Both the position numbers and the translations under genes were made by a program. The notes under the pieces were generated by a model. That model worked only from the letters and a program-made list of their open reading frames with translations, was not told the origin of the DNA and ran no database searches. Shown piece after piece: positions 1-5,423 of a stretch of 6,743 nucleotides of DNA; within the stretch, counting starts at the first letter, position 1; every line of letters starts with the position of its first letter. The stretch comes from Arthrobacter sp. (GTDB lineage Bacteria > Actinomycetota > Actinomycetes > Actinomycetales > Micrococcaceae): NCBI GenBank assembly GCA_030146405.1, contig JASLBS010000102.1, forward strand, positions 1 to 6,743, given 5' to 3'.

Positions 1-267
1 TTCGACCAGGTGGATGCCACCTCGCAGCCCGCTGCGTCGTCGGCTCCCGCCTCACGGCCTGCCGTGGCCCCGAGCGTCGGTTCGAACCAGCAGCACAGCG
101 CCGGTGCGGCGTCCGCGGGCCTCGGTGCCTGGTCGCAGCAGCGCGCGCAGAACGCGCAGTCGGTTCCGGCCGACTCAGGCTTCGACGTCGATCTCCCGGC
201 GATCGTGGAGCCCGATCTGTCCAGCGGACGCTCGGACGACCTCGACGTACCCGACTTCCTCAAGTAG
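1..267 (+). CDS. ftsZ: Cell division protein FtsZ, C-terminal end (5' truncated by window)
   Basis: Only the last 88 residues are visible, and the reading frame is open from base 1, so the GTPase domain lies upstream of the window. FtsZ is the tubulin-like GTPase that polymerises into the cytokinetic Z ring. What is seen is the variable C-terminal linker, rich in Ala, Ser, Pro and Gln, followed by an acidic stretch and the terminal peptide DDLDVPDFLK. In the family this conserved C-terminal peptide (D-x-P-x-F-hydrophobic-basic pattern) docks onto membrane anchors. In Actinobacteria the main anchor is SepF, which is encoded about 1.6 kb downstream here. The identification rests on the tail motif plus the dcw gene order, because the catalytic core cannot be seen. 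The stop is TAG, 4 nt before the proposed pgeF start, suggesting co-transcription and translational coupling. Confidence 0.93.
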   Translation, partial: FDQVDATSQPAASSAPASRPAVAPSVGSNQQHSAGAASAGLGAWSQQRAQNAQSVPADSGFDVDLPAIVEPDLSSGRSDDLDVPDFLK

Positions 268-271
268 TCGG

Positions 272-1018
272 TTGGAAGCGAGCGCAGCTGCCGGAGTCAC
301 CTCCGCGTTCTCCTGGGACGCAGAGGTGGTTCCGGGGCTGCGGGTCGGATTCACCTCGACCGCAGCCGGGAATCTCGCACTGCACGTGGGAGATGATCCG
401 GATTCCGTGCGGGTCAATCGCACCCACCTCGAGAGGCAGATGGGTCTCGCTCCGGCCTCGCTCCGCTTCATGAGCCAGACCCACTCGGACAGGGTGGCGC
501 GCACATCCGGGTCCTCCAGGGCGCCCGAGGCCGACGCGCTCGTCTCGCCGGGCGGAACCGAGCCATTGGCCGTCCTCGTGGCCGACTGCGTGCCGATCGT
601 CCTGGCGGACACCGGACGCGTGGGCGGCACACCCGGGCCGACGGCGGTGGTCCATGCCGGGCGCGCCGGGGTCGGCAACGGGATCGTGGGAAAGGCGGTG
701 GCCGCCCTCCGCCATGAGGGAGCACGAGAGGTCACGGCGTGGATCGGACCCTCCGTGTGCGGGGGATGCTACGAGGTCCCCGAGACGATGATGCGCGCAC
801 TCGCAGCAGAGTGCCCCGAAGCTGGGTCCCGCACCAGGGCCGGCACCTTCGCCCTCGATCTGCCCGCCGCCGTCCGCGCCCAGCTCACGCGACTGTCCGT
901 CGCGGTCGAACCGGTGCGCGCGGTCGGTGGATCCTGCACCCTCGAGAACCTCAACCTGTACTCCCATCGCCGTGAGCCCGGTGCAGGGCGTATCGCGGGT
1001 CTGGTCTGGCGGTCATGA
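272..1018 (+). CDS. pgeF: Peptidoglycan editing factor PgeF (YfiH/DUF152, laccase-fold)
   Basis: The product is 248 residues from the TTG start, the usual length for the PgeF/YfiH family of laccase-fold proteins. In E. coli the family removes wrongly incorporated amino acids (L-Ser for L-Ala) from peptidoglycan precursors. Visible motifs in order are AGNLALHVGDDP (about 32-43), QTHSDRV (69-75), ADALVSPGG (87-95), VADCVPIVLAD (103-113), VVHAGRAG (126-133), WIGPSVCGGCYEVP (157-170), LDLPAAVRAQL (195-205) and CTLENLNLYSHRRE (222-235). H71, C106 and H128 are the expected metal-binding triad. The start is uncertain. TTG at 272 lies 4 nt after the ftsZ stop and keeps the usual N-terminal strand (FSWDAEVVPG), but it lacks a good Shine-Dalgarno sequence. 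GTG at 326 is the alternative. The frame is open upstream inside ftsZ, but that part is out-of-frame shadow. The ATGA overlap with the next gene implies coupling. Confidence 0.92.
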   Translation: MEASAAAGVTSAFSWDAEVVPGLRVGFTSTAAGNLALHVGDDPDSVRVNRTHLERQMGLAPASLRFMSQTHSDRVARTSGSSRAPEADALVSPGGTEPLAVLVADCVPIVLADTGRVGGTPGPTAVVHAGRAGVGNGIVGKAVAALRHEGAREVTAWIGPSVCGGCYEVPETMMRALAAECPEAGSRTRAGTFALDLPAAVRAQLTRLSVAVEPVRAVGGSCTLENLNLYSHRREPGAGRIAGLVWRS

Positions 1019-1782
1019 CGCACGCGAGGGCCTCCGTGGAGCATGAGGAGGGCGGGTCGCGCGTCCGGGACCTGACCGCACGGCTGGCGTCGATCCACCG
1101 GCGCATCGAGGCCGCCGCGCGTGCCGCCGATCGGCAGGCACCGCACCTCATCGTGGTGACCAAGTACTTCCCGGCCTCCGACGTGCGAATCCTCGCGAGT
1201 CTGGGCGTCACCGACGTCGGGGAGAACCGCGACCAGGAAGCGGCGGCCAAGTCCGCCGAACTGGAGGAGCTCGGGCTGGCCTGGCACTTCATCGGGCAAC
1301 TCCAGACCAACAAGGCCAAATCGGTGGCGCGGTACGCTTCGGCGGTCCACTCGGTGGATCGGATCCCGCTCGTCACCGCTCTCGGCAAGGCAGTGACCCT
1401 CGAAGGAGCCCGACGCGCCGACGCGGGGCTCGCCGACCGCGGGGACCTCGCCTGTTTCCTCCAGTTCGCCCTTGCCGATGACGCCGCCCCGGGCGGCAGG
1501 GGAGGGGCGTCGCCCTCCGAGGCGACCGTACTGGCGGAGGCCGTCGTCGCCACGGAGGGGCTCGGCCTGGCCGGTGTGATGGCCGTGGCCCCCCAGGGGA
1601 TCCCGGCCGCCGCGGCCTTCGACCGGTTGATGGATATCTCGGCCTCCGTGCGTGCTGTCGACCCAGGAGCGTCGGAGGTCTCGGCAGGTATGAGCGGCGA
1701 CCTCGAGGAGGCCGTGGCAGCCGGGGCGACACACCTGCGGATCGGTTCTGATGTCCTCGGTCCCCGACCGCCGGTGGGGTAG
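1015..1782 (+). CDS. yggS: PLP homeostasis protein, YggS/PROSC/YBL036C family
   Basis: This 255-residue protein belongs to the YggS/PLPBP family, cytosolic pyridoxal-5'-phosphate binding proteins of alanine-racemase N-terminal fold. The family buffers PLP and influences amino-acid pools and has no established catalytic reaction. The key residue is K50 in HLIVVTKYFPASDV, the lysine that binds PLP as a Schiff base. Also present are VGENR (68-72), WHFIGQLQTNK (90-100), GVMAVAP in the C-terminal half, and the phosphate-binding end SAGMSGDLEEAVAAGATHLRIGS (about 223-245). The last is paraphrased in the family as S-x-G-M-S-x-D followed by R-I-G. ATG at 1015 is chosen because it overlaps the pgeF TGA (ATGA), typical of coupled genes. 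It gives about 20 extra residues before the first conserved helix, so GTG at 1036 remains possible. This gene commonly sits between pgeF and sepF in Actinobacteria and Firmicutes. Confidence 0.93.
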   Translation: MTHARASVEHEEGGSRVRDLTARLASIHRRIEAAARAADRQAPHLIVVTKYFPASDVRILASLGVTDVGENRDQEAAAKSAELEELGLAWHFIGQLQTNKAKSVARYASAVHSVDRIPLVTALGKAVTLEGARRADAGLADRGDLACFLQFALADDAAPGGRGGASPSEATVLAEAVVATEGLGLAGVMAVAPQGIPAAAAFDRLMDISASVRAVDPGASEVSAGMSGDLEEAVAAGATHLRIGSDVLGPRPPVG

Positions 1783-1880
1783 CGTCTGAGCTGTTACGGC
1801 CGCACAGAGGGCTCCCGGGCGGCCATCCGGACACCCGCCCTCATGCCGTACCGATCCACACTCTTCCGATAGGAGTCACC
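1783..1880 (+). promoter_or_regulatory. yggS-sepF intergenic region with sepF ribosome-binding site and imperfect hairpin
   Basis: This 98-nt gap is the first real break in the cluster. A strong ribosome-binding site, AGGAG at 1871-1875, lies 5 nt before the sepF ATG and fixes that start. Upstream, GAGGGC (1807-1812) can pair with GCCCTC (1837-1842), and inside that loop GGGCGG (1817-1822) can alternatively pair with CCGCCC (1835-1840). These are mutually exclusive or nested GC-rich structures without a T-tract. They could be a weak terminator or simply composition. A TANNNT box, TAGCGT, overlaps the yggS stop at 1780-1785, but I see no matching -35. Whether sepF has its own promoter is therefore open. 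Confidence 0.4.
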
Positions 1881-2402
1881 ATGGCTGGCGCACTGCGCAA
1901 GACGATGATCTACCTTGGGCTCGCCGATGGTGATGAGCACTACGAGCCCGAAACGAAAAGCGCGCCCAGCAGGAACGAGGACTACCCAGTGGACTACGAC
2001 CGCGACGAACGCAACCTCGAGCCGGCCCCGGCCGCAGTGCGGATCGCACCGGCCGACGAGTACCGTGCTCCCGTGACCCCGATCAAGCGGGCGCCGTCCT
2101 CACGGGAGGATTCCGGCGTCCTCCGTCAGATCACCACGATCCATCCGCGGTCCTACAACGACGCAAAGCTGATCGGCGAGAGTTTCCGCGACGGCATCCC
2201 CGTGATCATGAACGTCACCGACATGGGTGAATCCGACGCCAAGCGCCTCGTCGACTTCTCCGCTGGCCTCGTCTTCGGTCTCCACGGAAGCATCGAGCGG
2301 GTCACCAATAAGGTGTTCCTGCTCTCGCCGTCGTATATTGAAGTCCTCGGTGAGGACCTGAAGACCAGCGAAGGACAAACGAGCTTCTTCAACCAGAGCT
2401 GA
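1881..2402 (+). CDS. sepF: Cell division protein SepF
   Basis: SepF is 173 residues. It is the membrane-bound partner that anchors FtsZ filaments at the septum in Actinobacteria, which lack FtsA. The N-terminus (MAGALRKTMIYLGL, residues 1-14) is an amphipathic membrane-targeting helix of the type known in the family. Residues about 15-75 are a charged and proline-containing disordered linker. Residues about 80-157 form the compact SepF core, with ITTIHPRSYNDA (84-95), IPVIMNVTDM (106-115), AKRLVDFSAGLVFGL (120-134) and VFLLSPSYIEV (145-155). The tail ends FFNQS, a form I recognise from Micrococcaceae. Length and domain layout are normal, and nothing is truncated. The FtsZ terminal peptide it would bind is encoded at 238-264. 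yggT follows after 61 nt, probably in the same transcript. Confidence 0.96.
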   Translation: MAGALRKTMIYLGLADGDEHYEPETKSAPSRNEDYPVDYDRDERNLEPAPAAVRIAPADEYRAPVTPIKRAPSSREDSGVLRQITTIHPRSYNDAKLIGESFRDGIPVIMNVTDMGESDAKRLVDFSAGLVFGLHGSIERVTNKVFLLSPSYIEVLGEDLKTSEGQTSFFNQS

Positions 2403-2463
2403 GTCCAGGCCTCCCCGGCCGCGCCCATGACCGCCACCACGGCCCGAAGGACTGAACCGCTCT

Positions 2464-2757
2464 GTGAGTCTGGTATTCGCTCTGATCTACCTGGTACTGA
2501 TGCTGTTCCAGCTCGCCCTGATCCTCAGGATCGTCTACGACGCCGTGCAGGGTTTCGCCCGCAGCTGGCGTCCGCAGGGGATGGCCCTGGTGCTCGCCTC
2601 GGGCGTCTACTCCACCACGGATCCGCCCGTCAAGGCCCTGAGGCGGCTCATACCGCCGTTGCGGCTGGGAGGCATCCAGCTGGATCTCGCCTTCCTCGTG
2701 CTCTTCATCGTGGTGCTGATCCTCATGTCCGTGGTCCAGGGCCTCGCACGCACCTAG
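2464..2757 (+). CDS. yggT: YggT family membrane protein
   Basis: This is a 97-residue membrane protein of the YggT (YlmG) family, found between sepF and divIVA in many Gram-positive bacteria. Its bacterial function is poorly defined. The chloroplast and cyanobacterial relatives are linked to nucleoid distribution, and bacterial ones to osmotic tolerance or division by context. Two hydrophobic segments are visible, about residues 2-25 and 71-92. Between them lies the family signature TDPPVKALRRLIPPLRLGG (52-70) and then IQLDLAF. The GTG start at 2464 is preceded by GAAGGA at 2446-2451, a spacing of 12 nt that is longer than ideal. No other start in this frame gives the first membrane helix. 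The location suggests a membrane role near the divisome or elongation pole, but that is inference from neighbours only. Confidence 0.9.
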   Translation: MSLVFALIYLVLMLFQLALILRIVYDAVQGFARSWRPQGMALVLASGVYSTTDPPVKALRRLIPPLRLGGIQLDLAFLVLFIVVLILMSVVQGLART

Positions 2758-2759
2758 GT

Positions 2760-2787
2760 TTCGTGATGCTGTTCCGGAAGATATACG
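2760..2787 (+). promoter_or_regulatory. Candidate sigma-A-like promoter for divIVA
   Basis: A TATACG hexamer at 2782-2787 resembles a -10 box, with TTCGTG at 2760-2765 as a possible -35, 16 nt apart. It lies in the 135-nt yggT-divIVA gap, and this patch is richer in A and T than its surroundings. Initiation about 7 nt downstream would give a leader of roughly 100 nt carrying the hairpin at 2848-2865. The -35 match is weak, so this is a suggestion only. Confidence 0.35.
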
Positions 2788-2847
2788 CTGACTCCCAGTT
2801 CCATGCGGGCTCCGGTGCCCGTATCAACAGTTCGATACCGCAGCCAT

Positions 2848-2865
2848 GCCCACCTCCCGGTGGGC
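2848..2865 (+). promoter_or_regulatory. GC-rich hairpin in the divIVA 5' leader
   Basis: GCCCACC (2848-2854) and GGTGGGC (2859-2865) form a perfect 7-bp stem with a TCCC tetraloop. It ends 15 nt before the divIVA ribosome-binding site and is not followed by a T-tract, so it does not look like a classical intrinsic terminator. It could slow readthrough from yggT, shape translation of divIVA, or be incidental in GC-rich DNA. Confidence 0.4.
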
Positions 2866-2880
2866 CGGCTCCTATCAGTG

Positions 2881-2885
2881 AGAGG
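2881..2885 (+). promoter_or_regulatory. divIVA ribosome-binding site
   Basis: AGAGG lies 7 nt before the ATG at 2893. It decides the start: the same frame is open back to an ATG at 2803, but only the 2893 start has a well-placed Shine-Dalgarno sequence and yields the conserved MALTPEDV N-terminus. Confidence 0.7.
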
Positions 2886-2892
2886 TGATCAG

Positions 2893-3564
2893 ATGGCTCT
2901 GACGCCAGAAGACGTCGTCAACAAGAGATTCCAACCGACCAGGTTGCGCGAGGGCTACGACCAGGACGAGGTGGATGACTTCCTCGACGAGATCGTCGTC
3001 GAGCTTCGCCGGCTGAACTCCGAGAACGAGGAACTGCGCCGCAAGGGCGGTGCGGGGTCCACCGGGACGTCCACCACTTCCGCCGTGCCTGCTCCGGTCG
3101 CGGCCAGCACCACCTCCGAGAAGCTGCCCACCGACAAGAAGGCCCCGGAGACCACCGGTGCCGTCGCGGAGCCCGCTCCGGCAGCGACCGAGGACAGTTC
3201 GGACGCCACCGTGGCTCCCTCCGGACCGGCGAAGCCGTCCGCCTCGGCCGAGTCCGCCGCCGGCGTGCTCGCGATGGCCCAGCGCCTGCACGACGAGTAC
3301 GTGACCGCCGGTGTCGAACAGCGCGACAAGATCATCGCCGAAGCGCAGATCGAGGCCACCGGCCTCGTCGAGGGTGCCGAGGAGAAGAGCCGGAAGACTC
3401 TCGGCGACCTGGAAGAGCAGAAGAGCATCCTCGAGCAGAAGGTCGAGCAGCTCCGCGGCTTCGAGCGCGACTACCGGGCACGCCTCAAGGCGTACATCGA
3501 GGGCCAGCTGCGCGACCTCGACTCGCACGGACCCCTCGCCTCCGAGACCTCCGCCGCCTCGTAG
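2893..3564 (+). CDS. divIVA: DivIVA/Wag31 polar growth and septum scaffold protein
   Basis: This protein is 223 residues. DivIVA (Wag31 in mycobacteria) assembles on negatively curved membrane at poles and septa, and in Actinobacteria it organises polar peptidoglycan synthesis. The N-terminal lipid-binding domain spans about residues 1-50: MALTPEDVVNKRFQPTRLRE, then GYDQDEVDDFLDEIV and a short coiled coil into LNSENEELRR. Residues about 52-120 are a low-complexity linker dominated by Ala, Pro, Ser, Thr and Glu. Residues about 121-210 are the second long coiled coil, rich in Glu, Gln and Lys, with LRGFERDYRARLKAY (187-201) as the recognisable family ending. The ORF could be read from an ATG at 2803, but those 30 extra residues have no family match. 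Overall length is modest for the actinobacterial type, where the linker varies most. The gene stands as its own unit, with a leader upstream and a strong hairpin downstream. Confidence 0.96.
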   Translation: MALTPEDVVNKRFQPTRLREGYDQDEVDDFLDEIVVELRRLNSENEELRRKGGAGSTGTSTTSAVPAPVAASTTSEKLPTDKKAPETTGAVAEPAPAATEDSSDATVAPSGPAKPSASAESAAGVLAMAQRLHDEYVTAGVEQRDKIIAEAQIEATGLVEGAEEKSRKTLGDLEEQKSILEQKVEQLRGFERDYRARLKAYIEGQLRDLDSHGPLASETSAAS

Positions 3565-3598
3565 GCACCAGGGCTCGGATCGATGCCGAGCCGACAAC

Positions 3599-3648
3599 CA
3601 CGAGGGCCGGTTCCCCGGGAGAATGATTCCCGGAGGCCGGCCCTCGTG
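3599..3648 (+). terminator. Long hairpin terminator after divIVA
   Basis: Bases 3599-3610 and 3637-3648 form a perfect 12-bp stem, with CGAGGGCCGG pairing with CCGGCCCTCG at its core. It continues inward through a small bulge into CC/GG (3613-3614 with 3635-3636) and then CCGGGA (3615-3620) pairing with TCCCGG (3628-3633). The total is about 20 paired positions closing a short GAATGAT loop. It starts 34 nt after the divIVA stop. There is no T-tract after it, which is common for hairpin terminators of high-GC Actinobacteria. It separates the division block from lspA. Confidence 0.75.
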
Positions 3649-3684
3649 CCGTTACGGCCGCCATCGTGGCCTCTCCACCCCGCC

Positions 3685-3690
3685 TAGAAT
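3685..3690 (+). promoter_or_regulatory. -10-like box TAGAAT ahead of lspA
   Basis: TAGAAT differs from the sigma-70/sigma-A -10 consensus at one position and stands out in GC-rich DNA between the divIVA terminator and lspA. Initiation 6-7 nt downstream would leave a leader of only about 5-7 nt before the GTG at 3703, and no Shine-Dalgarno sequence is visible. The TAG is also an in-frame stop, so lspA cannot start further upstream. No clear -35 is seen at 16-18 nt spacing. Confidence 0.55.
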
Positions 3691-3702
3691 CCCGGACGGC
3701 CC

Positions 3703-4413
3703 GTGAACGAGTACCAGCCAGCAGAACCCGCACCCGAACCGGACGCCGCGGCAGCCACGTCCGGCACCCCACCCCGGCGCTCCCGCCGACGCTTCGGCCT
3801 GGCCATGGTCCTGTGTGCGCTCGTCGCGTACGTGCTGGACCAGGTCACCAAGTACTGGGTGGTGGCCACCATGAGCGAGGGCCAGATCACGCCGGTACTG
3901 CCACCGCTGCTCAACTGGCACTTCATCCGCAACCCCGGTGCCGCTTTCTCCATCGGCACCGACTACACCTGGGTCTTCACGATCATCATGGTGGCCGTGT
4001 CCGTGGCCCTCGTACTGCAGGTACGCAACGTCGCGTCCTGGGTCTGGGCCGTCGCGCTGGGGTTGGTGCTCGGGGGCGCGACCGGGAACCTGACCGATCG
4101 GCTGCTCCGCGCACCTTCCTTCGGTCAGGGTCACGTGGTGGACTTCATCGCGTTCCCCAACTTCGCCATCTTCAACATCGCCGACTCGGCCGTGGTCAGC
4201 GGCGTCGTGCTCATCTGTATCCTCACCCTGCGTGGAGTGGGGATGGACGGTGAGCGCAGTACCGGTGGGACGGCGGACGAGGACCCCGAGGGTGACGCTT
4301 CCCGCGGGCCGGCGATCACCGCAGAACCCGGGGGTCTCCCTCCCGGTGAGACAGGTTCCCCCAGCGGACCCCCCGAGGCCGAGGGAGGATCGCCCGATGA
4401 CCGCACCCGATGA
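3703..4413 (+). CDS. lspA: Lipoprotein signal peptidase II (LspA)
   Basis: This 236-residue polytopic membrane aspartic protease cleaves the signal peptide of prolipoproteins after lipid modification of the +1 cysteine, and is the known target of globomycin. Motifs seen are VLDQVTKYWV (44-53), RNPGAAFSIG (76-85), LGGATGNLTDRLL (123-135), GHVVDFIAF (143-151) and FNIADSAVVSG (157-167). D132 and D161 are the catalytic aspartates. Four hydrophobic segments fit about 31-47, 90-106, 110-127 and 160-177. The protein carries a roughly 30-residue Pro/Ala/Arg-rich cytoplasmic N-terminal extension and a roughly 55-residue Gly/Pro/Ser/Glu-rich tail that is absent from the compact E. coli form. Both are likely disordered. 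GTG 3703 is the first possible start after the in-frame TAG at 3685. Its last 17 bases overlap the pseudouridine synthase gene. Confidence 0.95.
   Translation: MNEYQPAEPAPEPDAAAATSGTPPRRSRRRFGLAMVLCALVAYVLDQVTKYWVVATMSEGQITPVLPPLLNWHFIRNPGAAFSIGTDYTWVFTIIMVAVSVALVLQVRNVASWVWAVALGLVLGGATGNLTDRLLRAPSFGQGHVVDFIAFPNFAIFNIADSAVVSGVVLICILTLRGVGMDGERSTGGTADEDPEGDASRGPAITAEPGGLPPGETGSPSGPPEAEGGSPDDRTR
4383..4389 (+). promoter_or_regulatory. Ribosome-binding site of the rluD-type gene
   Basis: GGGAGGA lies inside the 3' end of lspA, 7 nt before the ATG at 4397. It decides this start over earlier in-frame codons, because the frame is open upstream for more than 150 bases as an lspA shadow. It also argues that the two genes share one message. 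Confidence 0.7.
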
Positions 4414-5341
4414 GCGCCGGGAGACCGTGCTGGTGCCGGAGGCGGACGGCGGGAGCCGGACGGACGCCTTCCTGGCCAGGCTGCTCGGGGTGTCCCGGAC
4501 CGCAGTGGCCCAGTGGTGCGTGGACGGTCGCGTCCACCGCGGGCGCGACGCCCTGGGGAAATCGGATCGGGTGCAGACCGGTGACCGGATCGAGGTCGAC
4601 CTGCCGGATCCGGAGGACGCGCATCGCGTGATCCCCGAAGCTGTGGACGGCATGGGCATCCTGCTCGACGACGAGGACTTCGTCGTGGTGGACAAACCCG
4701 TGGGTGTGGCCGCGCATCCCTCGCCGGGGTGGGTGGGCCCCACGGTGGTGGGCGCCCTCGCCGCCGCCGGATACCGGATCTCCACGTCGGGTGCCCCCGA
4801 ACGCGTGGGCATCGTGCACCGGCTCGACGTCGGGACCTCGGGCGCGATGGTGGTGGCGAAGACCGAGTCCGCCTACACGGTCCTCAAGCGCGCTTTCAAG
4901 GAGCGTACGGTCGAGAAGGTCTACCATGCCGTGGTGCAGGGGCTGCCGGATCCGCTCAAGGGCACGATCGATGCTCCTATCGGGCGTCATCCCCACCACG
5001 AGTGGCGCTTCGCCGTCCTGGAGGGCGGCCGGGACTCGATCACCCACTACGAGGTGCTGGAGGCCTTCGGGCGGGCCAGCCTCGTGGAGGTGCACCTCGA
5101 GACCGGGCGGACGCACCAGATCCGCGTCCATTTCTCGGCACTCCGACACCCCTGCGCCGGAGACCTCACCTACGGGGCCGACCCGCGTCTCGCTGCCGAG
5201 CTCGGTCTCACCCGGCAATGGCTGCACGCGCATCGGCTCGGCTTCGCACATCCCCGCACGGGTGAGCCGGTGCTGGTCAGCAGCCCGTACCCCGTGGACC
5301 TCGCCTACGCCCTCATGGCGTTGTCCGAAGGTCTCGTCTGA
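4397..5341 (+). CDS. rluD: RluA/RluD-family 23S rRNA pseudouridine synthase (YlyB-like)
   Basis: This is a 314-residue enzyme that isomerises uridines to pseudouridine in large-subunit rRNA. By family, RluD acts on helix 69 of 23S rRNA. The precise target of the lspA-linked YlyB-type protein is less certain. An N-terminal S4 RNA-binding domain covers about residues 18-68, with RTDAFLARLLGVSRTAVAQW at 21-40. The catalytic domain follows: FVVVDKPVGVAAHP (95-108), VGIVHRLDVGTSG (137-149) with D144 as the catalytic aspartate, VEKVYHAVVQG (172-182), IGRHPHH (195-201), ETGRTHQIRVH (235-245) and WLHAHRLGFAHP (275-286). All residues expected for activity are visible. The start overlaps lspA by 17 bp, the same pairing as lspA-ylyB in Bacillus, so the operon arrangement is conserved. 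An 82-nt gap separates it from dnaE. Confidence 0.94.
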   Translation: MTAPDERRETVLVPEADGGSRTDAFLARLLGVSRTAVAQWCVDGRVHRGRDALGKSDRVQTGDRIEVDLPDPEDAHRVIPEAVDGMGILLDDEDFVVVDKPVGVAAHPSPGWVGPTVVGALAAAGYRISTSGAPERVGIVHRLDVGTSGAMVVAKTESAYTVLKRAFKERTVEKVYHAVVQGLPDPLKGTIDAPIGRHPHHEWRFAVLEGGRDSITHYEVLEAFGRASLVEVHLETGRTHQIRVHFSALRHPCAGDLTYGADPRLAAELGLTRQWLHAHRLGFAHPRTGEPVLVSSPYPVDLAYALMALSEGLV

Positions 5342-5411
5342 CGCTTCCGAGGGACGCACAGAGCGACCCCGCGGAGCAGGCCCGACGACGAGTGGCGCGG
5401 CCGGGGAGCAC

Positions 5412-5417
5412 TAGACT
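5412..5417 (+). promoter_or_regulatory. -10-like box TAGACT ahead of dnaE (leaderless start candidate)
   Basis: TAGACT fits the TANNNT -10 pattern and ends exactly 6 nt before the dnaE GTG at 5424, so normal initiation spacing would put the first transcribed base at or next to the start codon. No Shine-Dalgarno sequence is correctly placed: GGGGAG at 5403-5408 is 15 nt away and lies upstream of the box. The TAG is an in-frame stop, excluding earlier starts. The 5342-5411 stretch shows no convincing -35 or hairpin. Confidence 0.6.
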
Positions 5418-5423
5418 TGGCAG

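Noticed and set aside
650..680. PgeF motif HAGRAG instead of HAGWRG
   Set aside because: I recall similar substitutions after HAG in other actinobacterial PgeF proteins. The metal ligands H71, C106 and H128 are intact, so this is not a loss of function.
769..1734. Long antisense open frame (321 codons) across pgeF and yggS
   Set aside because: It is antisense to two well-supported genes, has arginine- and glycine-rich composition typical of GC-rich shadow frames, and shows no domain motif.
2427..2888. Open frame of 153 codons overlapping yggT
   Set aside because: It reads yggT in another frame. The yggT frame carries two membrane helices and the family signature, while this one is Pro/Arg/Gly-rich noise.
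2803..2892. Upstream in-frame extension of divIVA from ATG 2803
   Set aside because: The extra 30 residues have no family counterpart, and the 2893 ATG has a well-placed AGAGG and the conserved N-terminus.
1793..3661. Exact 11-bp repeat GTTACGGCCGC at 1793-1803 and 3651-3661, both intergenic
   Set aside because: A few 11-bp matches are expected by chance in GC-biased DNA of this size, distances to the downstream starts differ (about 88 and 52 nt), and similarity stops at the repeat edges.
4325..4357. Inverted repeats GTCTC/GAGAC and AACC/GGTT in the 3' part of lspA
   Set aside because: The stems are short and interrupted by an asymmetric loop inside a coding, G/C-run-rich tail. Chance composition is the simpler explanation.
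3652..4812. Long antisense open frame (386 codons) across lspA and the rluD-type gene
   Set aside because: It is the shadow of two clear sense genes. Its composition is low-complexity and there is no recognisable start context.
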